In this document: piece after piece, positions 1 through 9,217 of the stretch
Numbering within the stretch: position 1 is the stretch's first letter
How the letters are laid out: each line of letters starts with the position of its first letter
NCBI RefSeq assembly: GCF_014280965.1
Contig: NZ_JACODZ010000007.1
Coordinates: forward strand, 62,001-126,000
DNA: 64,000 bases
From: Echinicola salinicaeni
Lineage (GTDB): Bacteria; Bacteroidota; Bacteroidia; Cytophagales; Cyclobacteriaceae
Direction of reading: 5' to 3'
Notes under the pieces: generated by a model
What the model saw: only the letters and a program-made list of their open reading frames with translations
Database searches by the model: none
What the model was told of the DNA's origin: nothing
Translations under genes and position numbers: made by a program

Positions 1-1189
1 CTCTACCTACGTACATATTATACGTACCAGCCGCATAATATTCACTCGCCTCTGAAGTATAACCTGTTTCAGTATATCCGCTGGTTGGGTTATCTATACT
101 TTTCCCATTGGCCATTCTAAAATCATCCACCATCTCTTGGGTAACGGCAATACCATTCCAAGCTTGGCCATTAGCATTCCTTGGAGAACAATGTCTTTCC
201 CAAGAGAAAAAGACATTATTATCCGGTCTCAACCAAATTCCCTCTGTATCCCAACCATTGTACATCAATTCTTTACTCGAGAGATATCCCTTCACAAAAG
301 GATCTTCATGGTCTACTTCATATAGGTCCCATAACCCCATGTCGATCACTTCCTTTGCTGCATCCGCTGCATTTTTCCATCTGCTCTCGTCATAGCTTTG
401 GTTGAATAAAACAGTCCCATCCTGGTTCTTGAAATTGCCTAAACTTGTATTTCCATTAAACAAAGGGCTAGCATGATAAAGTAAAATCTGGGACTGAACG
501 GCTTTGACGATTGGCTTGGTAATCCTACCTGTTTGCTGCAAATCCTCCTGATTGGGATTGTTGGGGTTTAAATGCTTTTCAGGCACTAGCTCATGGGCTT
601 TATCCATTTCAGAGAGTACATATGCTACACATTCGTCCCAAGTACTTCTGGGAATCTGAAAATCGGCTTCTGGAGGCAGTGTGCTTTCCCCCATAATCAC
701 TATTGGCCCATACTGCTTCATCATTAACCAATAAAAATATGCCCTCAAAAACCGGGCTTCCCCTTTATATTGGGCAATCAACTGTGGGCCTCCAGGTTGC
801 TCCAATATTTCCTGGTTCATATCAATATTTTCGAGAAAAACACCTGCTGACCTAATAGTTTGATAATACCAATCCCAATGATTGGGACTGGTATTTACTG
901 GTGTAAGCGCCCCGGAATTGATAGCTGGTTGTGACCATGCATAGTTTACTTCATCAGACTGCCCACTCCATGGCGTACCGTAAGGCTGATCCCACATTTG
1001 GGGAATAGGATTATATATCCTGGCCAGCCATTCTTCGGTCATGTTTTTGTTCGTAAACACATCCTCTAGTGTAGTGATATTATCAGGAACAGTATTTAAA
1101 AAGTCCTCATTACAACTTGAAGAGAAAAGTAACTGCCCCATTAAGGCCAAAGCAATTAATCTATATTTTATTTCTTTAAAGTTCATCAT
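1..1189 (-). CDS. SusD/RagB-family nutrient-binding outer-membrane lipoprotein (3' end missing)
   Basis: The frame is open from an ATG at 1189 to the left edge, about 396 residues of a family that is usually 500-650 long, so the C-terminal part lies outside the window. The start MMNFKEIKYRL leads into a hydrophobic segment and a lipobox-like LLFSSSC (Cys near residue 26), as expected for a surface lipoprotein. The SusD hallmark RAYFYWLMMKQYGPIVI lies in the middle, in the TPR-like helical core that packs on SusC. It starts 13 bp after the SusC stop, so the two are surely co-transcribed. SusD proteins cap the SusC barrel and deliver oligosaccharides or other nutrients to it. The substrate cannot be told from this sequence. 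Confidence 0.93.
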   Translation of the reverse strand, partial: MMNFKEIKYRLIALALMGQLLFSSSCNEDFLNTVPDNITTLEDVFTNKNMTEEWLARIYNPIPQMWDQPYGTPWSGQSDEVNYAWSQPAINSGALTPVNTSPNHWDWYYQTIRSAGVFLENIDMNQEILEQPGGPQLIAQYKGEARFLRAYFYWLMMKQYGPIVIMGESTLPPEADFQIPRSTWDECVAYVLSEMDKAHELVPEKHLNPNNPNQEDLQQTGRITKPIVKAVQSQILLYHASPLFNGNTSLGNFKNQDGTVLFNQSYDESRWKNAADAAKEVIDMGLWDLYEVDHEDPFVKGYLSSKELMYNGWDTEGIWLRPDNNVFFSWERHCSPRNANGQAWNGIAVTQEMVDDFRMANGKSIDNPTSGYTETGYTSEASEYYAAGTYNMYVGR

Positions 1190-1202
1190 TTTTCTCTAGG
1201 TT

Positions 1203-4200
1203 TTATTGAAAACTAGCTCTTACACCAAGGTTAATGGCAGTAGTATTTGGATATGCCGTTCCTCTGCCGTCACCAAGTTCTGGATCCCATATTTTCCAGG
1301 GAGAGAAGGTCAAGAGATTGGTCCCATTCACATAAACCCTAAGGTTTTTCATACCATATTTTTCCAAAGACTTCATACTGAAATTATAAGCTACCTCAGC
1401 ATTCTTCAACCTGATATAATCGGACCTGTACAGCCACCAGGTACTTCCATAATAGTTGGTAGTCACATCCTGTCTAGTGGATAATCTAGGATAAAAGGCA
1501 TTAGGATTGGGATTTTCGGGAGTCCACCTGTCCAATGCTTTTTTGTAAAGATTCCCTCTTGTTGGACCTTCTGAAAAAGGAGTGGTACCTGTTCCTCCCG
1601 AGTACATAAAATCAGATTTTCCAGCTCCTTGGAAAAACACCACAAATTCAAAACGTTTAATCCCTACGCCTAAATTAAGCCCGTACAAAATCTGAGGAAT
1701 GGAACCATAACCAATGGCTTTCTGGTCATAACTATTGATCATCCCGTCTCCGTTCAGATCTTGGTATTTGATATCCCCAGGACGAATATCTCCAGCCTGT
1801 TCGGGAGAATTCTGGATATCTTCTTCATCTTCAAATAATCCTAAAGCAACATAACCAAATCGCTGATCTATACGGTGTCCTACCCTATTTTCCCAAGGAT
1901 GTTGCCAGGGGGGAAGTCCATCATATACGTTTTTATTTTGGTTGTAATTAAATGTCCCCCTAAACGACACAAAGTCCAAAAGAGCACTGGACGGGAAATA
2001 TTTATTATAATTAAGTGTGATGTCAATCCCTTTATTTTCTGTAATACCAATATTGCCATATGGGATATTGGATGTGAACCCAGAAGCTCCTGGAATATCA
2101 TTTTGTATCAACAAAATCCCTGTACGACGTTCTTTAAAAAGTTCCACAATCAAGGACAGATCATCATTGAATGAACTGATTTCAACCCCTAGATTATGAC
2201 GCTTACCGGTTTCCCAAGTTACATCAGAACCCACCTGACCTTCCTGTAAGCCACTCCATCCTCTGGTATTTCCAGGAACCCCAAAGGTATAACCATCTGC
2301 TCCATCTATTCTTGTCTGAAAAAGAAAGCGAGAATTGGTATTACTGTTTCCTGTCAACCCGTAAGTATATCGGAATTTCAAATGGCTGATGACATTTTTA
2401 ATAGGTTGAAAAAACTCCTCATTGGAAACCAACCATCCTGTACCAAAAGAAGGGAAAAAGCCATATCTTTTCTTTGGGGAGAAGTTTTCCGAACCAGAAT
2501 ACCCAAAATTGGCCTCGATAAAATACCTTTCGTCATAACCATAAGTACTCCTTCCAGAAAGGCCTCTATGCCTAAAAGGAATGGAGGCAATTAAATCACC
2601 TGCATCACCATTCACATAGTCAGATTGATAATACAGTAATAGACCTGAAACATCGTGCTTACCAAATGAGCGATTGTAATTAATGGCTGTTTCGGTATAA
2701 AACTTTCTGTTTCCCCCACGAGAATTTTCAAACCCAAGCACATCGGAGCCTGGAGAAACAACTTGCGTAATCAATTCTCCATTTTCATCCCTTCCAGTGG
2801 CAAAATAAGTCTGCACATTTCTTGTTCTTCTCAGATTATTCCAGCCATAGGCATCAAAGGAAAACATAGTAGTTGCACTTAATCCTTCTGTTATGGCATC
2901 CAGTTCCTGCCTGAGCCGAATATTGGATCGGATAGTATTTCTGAATTCAGTAGCATACCCCGACTGAGTCAAATTTCGATAGGGATTGGGAATATTCCCC
3001 CCTCCTGACCCTTGTGGCCATTGCCCATTGGAGTACCTTGTAGGGATAACATGAGGTGGTGCTTGTGTAGCCTGATCAAATAAATCTCCAGTTCCTACTC
3101 CAGGGTAATTACCATTGATGATAAACCCGTTAATCCCCAATTCCAGTTTAGTGGTCTTGGTGACCTTTACATCTACATTAGTCAGGAAGTTGAATCGATC
3201 AACTTTTAACTTAGAATTATAAGATTGTACCTCGTCATTTTTCAACATGCCAGTTTCAGAGAAATATCCAGCAGAAACGTAATAATTAGCAAAATCAGAA
3301 CCTCCCCTAACATTCACATTGGCGCTTCTATTATATCCATATTTGTTGAACAGTTCGTCATACCAATTCACGTTAGGGTACAAATCAGGATCTTCACCAG
3401 AAATATGCTTGAGGATCTGTTCTTCAGAGTACTGCGGGGTTCTACCTCTAACTGACAAACCTTCATTGTATAGGCGCATAAAATCTGCTGCCTCTACAAA
3501 CTCTGGCAACTGGGTAAATTGTGTAACTGCATGATTGACTTCCACATTGATTTGTGGCTTCCCTGGCTGGCCGGATTTTGTGTTGATGATGATCACACCA
3601 TTGGCTCCCCTTGCTCCATATACTGCAGTAGCAGAAGCATCCTTCAGAACGGTAAAACTCTCTATATCTTCCGGATTAATATCATTGATCCCCCTATCTG
3701 GCACACCGTCCACTATTAACAAAGGACTACGCGGACTTGAGCCAAATGTAGCAATACCACGAATAAATATATCCGCTCCATCATATCCGGGCTCTCCACT
3801 TCTCTGTACCGAAACTATACCTGCCAATCTACCTCCAAGGGAATTAGTCAAGCTTCTATTGGGCAATTTCAACTCACCAGCTTTTATGGTAGACTGTGAC
3901 CCCACCAAACTCACCTTTTTTTGCTCTCCAAAACCTACTACTACTACCTCTTCCAAGGCTTCCAAATCTTCCTGTAAAATGATTTCATATTTGCTGGAGG
4001 CACCTATTTCCATTTCTAAAGATTTATACCCGACAAAAGAAACCAAGATCTTAGGATTTGCCGTAATCAATGTCAACGAAAACTCACCATCAACATTCGC
4101 CGCAACGCCATTCGTTGTCCCAACTTCCACTATATTTGCACCTGGAATAGTAATCCCCTCTGAATCCTTCACCACACCATAAATGGTTCTATCCTCTTGA

Positions 4201-4589
4201 GGCTGGGGCTCTTTTTTCTTTGTAGAATATTTTGCCTTTACCACATTAACAGTATTATTGAGCCTCATAAAATCCAGTGAGGCTTGATTGCCAATAAAAC
4301 CCAGAACTTCAGTTAATTTTTCATTGTTAAAAACCTTAGTGATACGTACACGCTTATCCAAATCCTTAATGTCATAAGAAAACTTCAAAGAAGTCTGTTT
4401 CTCTATTAAACTAAAAGCCTTTTCGAGGCTATGGTTCTTGAAAACCACATCCACCACAATGGGCTCCTCCTGCCCAAGTATCCACATTTTTTCATCCTCT
4501 GCACGTAAAATCCCCACCACTCCTATAAATAACCCCAATACCAACAGGAAACAATGCCGGCATTTAAGTTCTAGTAATGTTTTTTTCAT
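1203..4589 (-). CDS. SusC/RagA-family TonB-linked outer-membrane transporter with STN signalling domain
   Basis: The protein has 1128 residues. After a signal segment (about residues 10-30) comes a secretin/TonB short N-terminal (STN) domain at about 47-117, then a carboxypeptidase-regulatory-like domain at about 134-208 and a TonB plug at about 215-330, with VVVVGFGEQKK at its start, FIRGIATFGSS and the LIVDGVPDRGINDINP segment. A long beta-barrel follows and ends in aromatic GVRASFQ. This is the active import channel of a SusCD pair. The STN domain is found in the subset of such receptors that signal through a FecR-type anti-sigma factor, and fecR and an ECF sigma gene lie directly upstream, so signalling receptor is the natural reading. 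Substrate unknown. Confidence 0.95.
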   Translation of the reverse strand: MKKTLLELKCRHCFLLVLGLFIGVVGILRAEDEKMWILGQEEPIVVDVVFKNHSLEKAFSLIEKQTSLKFSYDIKDLDKRVRITKVFNNEKLTEVLGFIGNQASLDFMRLNNTVNVVKAKYSTKKKEPQPQEDRTIYGVVKDSEGITIPGANIVEVGTTNGVAANVDGEFSLTLITANPKILVSFVGYKSLEMEIGASSKYEIILQEDLEALEEVVVVGFGEQKKVSLVGSQSTIKAGELKLPNRSLTNSLGGRLAGIVSVQRSGEPGYDGADIFIRGIATFGSSPRSPLLIVDGVPDRGINDINPEDIESFTVLKDASATAVYGARGANGVIIINTKSGQPGKPQINVEVNHAVTQFTQLPEFVEAADFMRLYNEGLSVRGRTPQYSEEQILKHISGEDPDLYPNVNWYDELFNKYGYNRSANVNVRGGSDFANYYVSAGYFSETGMLKNDEVQSYNSKLKVDRFNFLTNVDVKVTKTTKLELGINGFIINGNYPGVGTGDLFDQATQAPPHVIPTRYSNGQWPQGSGGGNIPNPYRNLTQSGYATEFRNTIRSNIRLRQELDAITEGLSATTMFSFDAYGWNNLRRTRNVQTYFATGRDENGELITQVVSPGSDVLGFENSRGGNRKFYTETAINYNRSFGKHDVSGLLLYYQSDYVNGDAGDLIASIPFRHRGLSGRSTYGYDERYFIEANFGYSGSENFSPKKRYGFFPSFGTGWLVSNEEFFQPIKNVISHLKFRYTYGLTGNSNTNSRFLFQTRIDGADGYTFGVPGNTRGWSGLQEGQVGSDVTWETGKRHNLGVEISSFNDDLSLIVELFKERRTGILLIQNDIPGASGFTSNIPYGNIGITENKGIDITLNYNKYFPSSALLDFVSFRGTFNYNQNKNVYDGLPPWQHPWENRVGHRIDQRFGYVALGLFEDEEDIQNSPEQAGDIRPGDIKYQDLNGDGMINSYDQKAIGYGSIPQILYGLNLGVGIKRFEFVVFFQGAGKSDFMYSGGTGTTPFSEGPTRGNLYKKALDRWTPENPNPNAFYPRLSTRQDVTTNYYGSTWWLYRSDYIRLKNAEVAYNFSMKSLEKYGMKNLRVYVNGTNLLTFSPWKIWDPELGDGRGTAYPNTTAINLGVRASFQ

Positions 4590-4635
4590 ACTTTTGTTTG
4601 GTTTTAATAATTAATAACTGTTAAAACATAATGCT

Positions 4636-4695
4636 CAATTCCCGTTCATCCCCATGTCAGGAATTGATTCTCAGGGGTGATAATTTTGCCCCTGA
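4636..4695 (-). promoter_or_regulatory. Two hairpins in the fecR-susC leader
   Basis: Two inverted repeats lie in the 157 bp between fecR and susC. CAATTCC at 4636-4642 pairs with GGAATTG at 4660-4666. TCAGGGG at 4671-4677 pairs with CCCCTGA at 4689-4695. Read in the transcribed (minus) direction neither is followed by a run of T, so they do not look like plain terminators. They could stabilise the susC message, separate susCD expression from fecR, or act as an attenuator. The T run after the second one lies on the plus strand, where no gene precedes it. Confidence 0.4.
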
Positions 4696-4746
4696 TTTTT
4701 TTGTTTATGATGAGTTAATCTTTAACATTTTGGGTTTTCATATTTG

Positions 4747-5829
4747 TTAATAAATTTTCACTTGATCTCCTTTGATTTCGAACTTAAAACCTTTCACAAA
4801 GCCTATACTTTCCAGAACATTTTCCAAACTCTCATTATCAAAACTCCCCGTATAATCCCAGTTCTGCTTTTTGATATTTGAATTTTGGATGATTAGATCC
4901 ACTCCATACCACTTTTCTAATTCCTTCCAGACTTCTGCATTGGAAGACTTGTTAAATGAAAGAACTCCACGCTTCCACGCCAACACATCTGATACATCAA
5001 ACTTCCCTTTGACAAAGCTTATTTTGTCCTTAACATCTACCGCCACTTGCTCCCCCGGCACCAATAGTGTAGATTCCTTCATCCCTGTCTTACTGACCAT
5101 ATTGACACCCACTTTACCCGTAACCAAGGAGATACTTACCTTTTCCTTTTGCTGCTTGATATTAAAAGAAGTTCCCAAAGCTGTAGTTACCGTACCATTC
5201 GATTTTACCCGAAATGGACGAACATCCTTTGCTACATCAAAAAATGCCTCTCCCTCCAAGGAAACATACCTTACGGTATCATTAAATATTTCTTCAAAAT
5301 GTATTTGGCTGACTGAATTCAGGGTAACAATCGTCCCATCACTTAACCTTGTTGTTAATTTCTGCCCTTTCTTTGTAGTCTTGGTCACATAAGGCACTTC
5401 TTTGATAACAGGAGCGGTTTCTTCCGAATACTCCCAAAACCATGTACCAACAATCCCAACTATCAAAACAGCTGCTGAAGCAATCCATCCCCAGTAAGTA
5501 TTTCTTTGCGCTTTATATTGATAATAAGTCTTTCTATCATGTAAGGCCACCACATGAGCTTCCTTTTTCGAATGCTCAGATTGCTCTAATTGCTTGTTGA
5601 TTCGCTGTTGGAGCTTTGAAATTCTATCAGGATCTATCTCTTGATCAAAATTTAGTTTTTGGAGGATACGCTTTGCTTCTTCAGAACGTGGTCGTAAATG
5701 GGGAAAAGAAAAAATCACCTCTTCCCAATCAACCTTGGAATCCCTTCCATTTACCCAATCAATAAATGACTCATCCACCAAAAAGTCTTCAACTTGGTAT
5801 TTTTGATATATATTATTCTTGTTCTTCAA
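4747..5829 (-). CDS. FecR-family anti-sigma factor
   Basis: The protein has 360 residues. The N-terminal ~110 are cytosolic and should hold the sigma factor. One membrane segment is at about 112-133 (YWGWIASAAVLIVGIVG). The FecR domain follows at about 153-235, with LSDGTIVTLNSVSQIHF and LEGEAFFDVAKD, and the C-terminal 70 residues match the DUF4974-type domain of Bacteroidota FecR proteins (FNKSSNAEVWKELEKWYGV). The periplasmic part receives the signal from the STN domain of the SusC receptor encoded next. The order sigma, fecR, susC, susD is the standard one for these units. It lies 245 bp after the sigma gene. Confidence 0.94.
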   Translation of the reverse strand: MKNKNNIYQKYQVEDFLVDESFIDWVNGRDSKVDWEEVIFSFPHLRPRSEEAKRILQKLNFDQEIDPDRISKLQQRINKQLEQSEHSKKEAHVVALHDRKTYYQYKAQRNTYWGWIASAAVLIVGIVGTWFWEYSEETAPVIKEVPYVTKTTKKGQKLTTRLSDGTIVTLNSVSQIHFEEIFNDTVRYVSLEGEAFFDVAKDVRPFRVKSNGTVTTALGTSFNIKQQKEKVSISLVTGKVGVNMVSKTGMKESTLLVPGEQVAVDVKDKISFVKGKFDVSDVLAWKRGVLSFNKSSNAEVWKELEKWYGVDLIIQNSNIKKQNWDYTGSFDNESLENVLESIGFVKGFKFEIKGDQVKIY

Positions 5830-6074
5830 GGTATTTCAGATATTATCTTTACCCCTAAATCCCAACACCATATAAATTACTCCCTGATTTTATGTTTTTT
5901 TTTCAAAAAAATTGATTTCCCACAATGAAGGACGATTCCCGCACCAGTAGGAAGCAGATAGATAAAACCGTATTTGTCTAATTGATAAAACAGAAATAGA
6001 AAGAAATATATTTTCCGTTTTTTATTCTCATAATAAAAAATAAGAGCAAAAGCCCCATCACCAATGTCTAAAAA

Positions 6075-6650
6075 TTAAGCAGACATGTTTTTCCTTAATA
6101 TCATCATCGCTTTTGAAAGCGCATTATAAACAGATTTCTTATCTAGCGCCAATATCTGCGCAATTTCCTCCAAACTCAACCCATTATAGTATTTTAAATA
6201 GATAATTTCCTTTTGTCTGGAACTGAGCTTTTCGAAACACTTGTTTAATGCTCGGATTTGTTCCTGACGAGAGTCTTCCTCAATAAAAGACGTTTCCAAT
6301 GTAGCATTAAAATCAATTGAAGACTCTGGCATAAACCTTCCGATCAAAGAGTATCTCTTGTATTTTTTCTTTAGGACTTTAAGCAACTCATTCCTAAATG
6401 CTGCCATTAAATAGTACCTGATATTGTTCGTGTCTTTTAGCTTCTCCCGCTTCTGCCATATCCTACAAAAAACCTCCTGCAAGCAATCATCTATTAAATC
6501 ATCATCATTGGAAAAACTTTTACCATAGGCCTGCAGATGTTCAATATGATCATTAAAAATCTGATCGAAAGCTAATCGATCACCAAATTTCATATCAGTC
6601 CACAACTGACTATCCTCACTATATCTATAGGACGCTTTAATTAAGGGCAT
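6075..6650 (-). CDS. RNA polymerase ECF sigma factor (FecI/RpoE-like, Bacteroidota type)
   Basis: The protein has 191 residues. Region 2 spans about 25-95, with the core-binding segment DDLIDDCLQEVFCRIWQ and NIRYYLMAAFRNELL. Region 4 spans about 135-187, with LSSRQKEIIYLKYYNGLSL and the helix-turn-helix EEIAQILALDKKSVYNALSK. There is no region 1 or 3, as usual for ECF sigmas. It should drive the susCD unit when released by the adjacent FecR protein. Its own promoter was not recognised in the AT-rich DNA upstream. Confidence 0.94.
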   Translation of the reverse strand: MPLIKASYRYSEDSQLWTDMKFGDRLAFDQIFNDHIEHLQAYGKSFSNDDDLIDDCLQEVFCRIWQKREKLKDTNNIRYYLMAAFRNELLKVLKKKYKRYSLIGRFMPESSIDFNATLETSFIEEDSRQEQIRALNKCFEKLSSRQKEIIYLKYYNGLSLEEIAQILALDKKSVYNALSKAMMILRKNMSA

Positions 6651-6969
6651 AATAAAGGTTATATGGGCTACTCAAAAGTTAAAAACATCAATAAAAATCA
6701 ATAAAATAAAATAATACTCATCTATAAAATTGATACATGAAATTTTCAACAACAATTTGGAAGTTAAACAGTTTTTTCACAATTAACAAAAAAAGCTTTC
6801 ATTTAATAGATCATCCCAACGATTTATATTGAAAACAATGAACATCACCCCTCACCTAAAAGACAAAAAATTAAACCTAATCAAACTAGAAAAGCCAAAA
6901 TCCACCACTAAAAAAAGACCGAAGTAAAACAACTTCGGTCTTTCTATAATTTAATCAGAAAACTAAGAT
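6651..6969. other. Intergenic region between ECF sigma gene and folE
   Basis: The 319 bp are very AT-rich. The part near 6911-6943 is the folE terminator. The rest must carry the promoter of the sigma gene, but I found no convincing TTTG/TAnnTTTG pair on the minus strand. No open frame or repeat stands out. Confidence 0.5.
6911..6943 (-). terminator. Rho-independent terminator of folE
   Basis: An 11-bp perfect stem, AAAGACCGAAG at 6914-6924 with CTTCGGTCTTT at 6933-6943 and an 8-nt loop, is followed in the minus direction by a run of T (complement of 6911-6916). It starts 27 bp after the folE stop. Confidence 0.85.
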
Positions 6970-7668
6970 TTATTTCATCGTGATATACTGCATAAACTCA
7001 GCTCTTGTCTTTTCTTCTTGATCAAACTTGCCACTGTAGAAGGAAGTAACTGTTTTGCTATTTACATCTTTCACCCCTCTTGAAGAAACACACATATGAT
7101 GCGCATCGATTACTACTGCTACATCTTCCGTTCCTAAAATCTCCTTCAACTCATTTCCTATCTGCATGGTCAACCTTTCCTGTACCTGTGGACGCTTGGC
7201 AAAATACTGAACGATCCTGTTGATTTTGGACAAACCAATTACATGACCATTAGAAATATATGCTACATGGGCTTTACCATATATGGGCACAAAATGATGT
7301 TCGCAGTGGGAAAAGAAAGTGATGTCTTTCTCCACCAACATCTCACTATACTTATATTTATTTTCAAAAAGTTTTACATCAGGTTTATTCTTTGGATCTA
7401 AGCCACTAAAAACTTCCTGAACAAACATTTTGGCCACTCTTCGAGGAGTTCCACTGAGACTATCATCTTTCAGGTCCAATCCCAAAACATTCATGATCTC
7501 CTTAAAATGCTTTTCGATAAGCTCCATTTTCAATTCATCATCCATCTCAAAAGCATCTTCTCTCAAAGGAGTCTCATGGGAAGTCCCAATATGCTCATCC
7601 CCAATTTCGTCTATAGACCTATCTATATTAATCCCCGTCGTATTCAACATAATTCCTTTCTGTTTCAT
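6970..7668 (-). CDS. folE: GTP cyclohydrolase I
   Basis: This enzyme converts GTP to 7,8-dihydroneopterin triphosphate, the first step to folate, queuosine or tetrahydrobiopterin. The 232 residues include the family signature HCEHHFVPIYGKAHVAYI (zinc ligands Cys122 and His125), GLSKINRIVQYFAKRPQVQE and HHMCVSSRGV (third zinc ligand Cys193). The acidic N-terminal ~45 residues precede the catalytic core. The ATG at 7668 overlaps the end of the upstream pterin synthase gene by 41 bp. A second in-frame ATG at 7650 would reduce this to 23 bp. Either way the two are translationally coupled and probably used in one pathway. Confidence 0.96.
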   Translation of the reverse strand: MKQKGIMLNTTGINIDRSIDEIGDEHIGTSHETPLREDAFEMDDELKMELIEKHFKEIMNVLGLDLKDDSLSGTPRRVAKMFVQEVFSGLDPKNKPDVKLFENKYKYSEMLVEKDITFFSHCEHHFVPIYGKAHVAYISNGHVIGLSKINRIVQYFAKRPQVQERLTMQIGNELKEILGTEDVAVVIDAHHMCVSSRGVKDVNSKTVTSFYSGKFDQEEKTRAEFMQYITMK

Positions 7669-8038
7669 ATAATCGAACCGTTAGATCGTATTTTTCTTCA
7701 ATTTCTTTTCTTAAAATATTCCAAATAACCACAGCAATGTTTTCTGCAGTTGGGTTGAGTTTTTTAAATTCATCTGTATCAAGATTTAAATTTTTATGAT
7801 CAAACTTCTTTAATACCCTCTCCTTAATCAGATCACTTAACACCTTCATATCATATACGTAACCTGTCTCAGGATCGATCTCACCTACCAATTTAACTAC
7901 CAACTCATAATTATGCCCATGAAAGCTCGGGTTATTACATTTACCAAAAACTGATTGATTTTTTTCATCTGACCACTCAGGGTTGTACAATCTATGTGCC
8001 GCGTTAAAATGTTCCTTTCGGTAAACCGATACTTTCAT
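7628..8038 (-). CDS. 6-pyruvoyl-tetrahydropterin synthase / 6-carboxytetrahydropterin synthase family
   Basis: The protein has 136 residues, a normal family length. Zinc ligands are His15 (FNAAHRL), His40 and His42 (HGHNY). The catalytic Cys34 sits in CNNPSFHGHNY, with Asp80-His81 in FDHKNLNLD and Glu126 in YETERNY. The spacing Cys-x5-HGH matches animal PTPS. E. coli QueD has Cys-x3-HGH. By the known subfamily rules this favours conversion of dihydroneopterin triphosphate to 6-pyruvoyl-tetrahydropterin (biopterin route) over queuosine synthesis, but a dual role is possible. No queC, queE or queF is in the window. It is the first gene of the pair with folE. Confidence 0.9.
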   Translation of the reverse strand: MKVSVYRKEHFNAAHRLYNPEWSDEKNQSVFGKCNNPSFHGHNYELVVKLVGEIDPETGYVYDMKVLSDLIKERVLKKFDHKNLNLDTDEFKKLNPTAENIAVVIWNILRKEIEEKYDLTVRLYETERNYVEYDGD

Positions 8039-8443
8039 ATAATTACTTCAACTGTTTAAATCTGTCTGATAGGTGATCTGCATATCCCAACATCTCCTAT
8101 CAAAACATATTTTTTCTTAATAATGTTTTACGATTTGAAAAACTTAGTTCATTTTTAAATACCAAGTTTCTTTAAATCAACTGCTTGTTATATTTTAAGA
8201 CCGCAAAACTAACCAAATAATATTTCAAATGCACTTCATTCTACGATTAAGCTCAGTAAAAGCGATCCAATGAACAGGTTTTGTCTGGTATTTCAAGGTT
8301 AAGAACATCAATAATTACATTTTCGGTTCATTTTCACAATGAACACTTTATTTCCACGTTTTGAACTAAGAAACCTATCAACCTGTTTTACAATAGATTA
8401 CACCATCCATTCACCTAAAAAACAATCCCAATATTTATTACTT
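8039..8443. other. Divergent intergenic region between pterin synthase and L,D-transpeptidase genes
   Basis: This AT-rich region of about 400 bp must hold promoters in both directions. On the minus strand a TAnnTTTG element (TAGTTTTGC) is at 8204-8211. It has no TTTG at the right distance upstream. On the plus strand nothing reaches the consensus. An open frame continues upstream of 8444 to 8339, but it has no signal-peptide character and is probably leader. Confidence 0.45.
8204..8211 (-). promoter_or_regulatory. Candidate -7 element for the pterin synthase-folE pair
   Basis: TAGTTTTG on the minus strand fits the Bacteroidota -7 consensus TAnnTTTG and is followed by C, as in other promoters in this window. 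It would give a leader of about 160 nt. No good -33 TTTG was found at 19-21 bp. Confidence 0.4.
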
Positions 8444-9169
8444 ATGTTGAAAAAAAATGGATTTATTCTGGCGATTTTGATCAGCATGGCCTTATTTTCC
8501 TATACACCAATTAGGGAAGTTAGTTCAGTGACTACCTCAACGATATCTGGAAATTTGGAAGATGCTATCATTCAAAAAATAAAGAAAGGGTTATTAGAAA
8601 AGAATTTTGAAACCCCATTATCTGAGGAAGCCTTGAATCACGGTGTATCCGGATACTTAAATTTAATCCAATCTGGCTTAATATCCCCTAACAAACCTTT
8701 GACAATTATCGACTTTAGCCTTCCTTCATCATCCAAAAGACTCTGGACTATTGACCCTTTAAAGGGCAGCATTCTCCATCACACTTATGTCGCTCATGGA
8801 AGAAATAGTGGCAACCTTATGGCTACCAAATTTTCCAATACCAATTCCAGCTTTATGAGTAGTCTTGGCTTTTACCTTACAGCAGAAACCTATTACGGAA
8901 AACATGGTTATTCCCTAAGACTCGACGGACTGGAAGAAGGCCTAAACGACAATGCCCGTAAAAGGGCCATCGTCATTCACGGCGCAGAATATGCCAATCC
9001 TGAATTCATCCAAAAAGCCGGTCGATTAGGAAGGAGCCTGGGCTGTCCTGCTTTACCTATGGATGTTTACGAGGAAATTATCAATACCATCAAAGATGAA
9101 AGCTGCCTATTCATTTATGCCCCACAGGAAAAATATATCAGTAGCAGTCAATTATTGGCAAAGAAATAA
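8444..9169 (+). CDS. Murein L,D-transpeptidase catalytic-domain protein (YkuD_2 type)
   Basis: From the ATG at 8444 the protein has 241 residues and starts with a signal segment, MLKKNGFILAILISMALFSY. The frame is open back to an ATG at 8339, but those 35 residues lack signal features and would bury the export signal, so I prefer 8444. The C-terminal part has the active-site signature of this family: IHGAEYANP followed by GRSLGCPALP, giving the catalytic His and Cys. Family members are exported enzymes thought to form or exchange L,D bonds in peptidoglycan. It converges on a second, unrelated type of L,D-transpeptidase gene. Confidence 0.88.
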   Translation: MLKKNGFILAILISMALFSYTPIREVSSVTTSTISGNLEDAIIQKIKKGLLEKNFETPLSEEALNHGVSGYLNLIQSGLISPNKPLTIIDFSLPSSSKRLWTIDPLKGSILHHTYVAHGRNSGNLMATKFSNTNSSFMSSLGFYLTAETYYGKHGYSLRLDGLEEGLNDNARKRAIVIHGAEYANPEFIQKAGRLGRSLGCPALPMDVYEEIINTIKDESCLFIYAPQEKYISSSQLLAKK

Positions 9170-9217
9170 ATCCTTAAAAGTCATATCTTTGCCAATAATC
9201 ACAATGCAAATTCATTC

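Noticed and set aside
3535-4182. Open frame of 215 codons opposite susC
   Set aside because: It is antisense to the plug domain of an intact SusC and has biased Ser/Thr/Pro-rich composition expected for a shadow frame.
8339-8443. Upstream extension of the plus-strand L,D-transpeptidase
   Set aside because: The 35 extra residues have no export-signal character and would place the clear signal segment internally.
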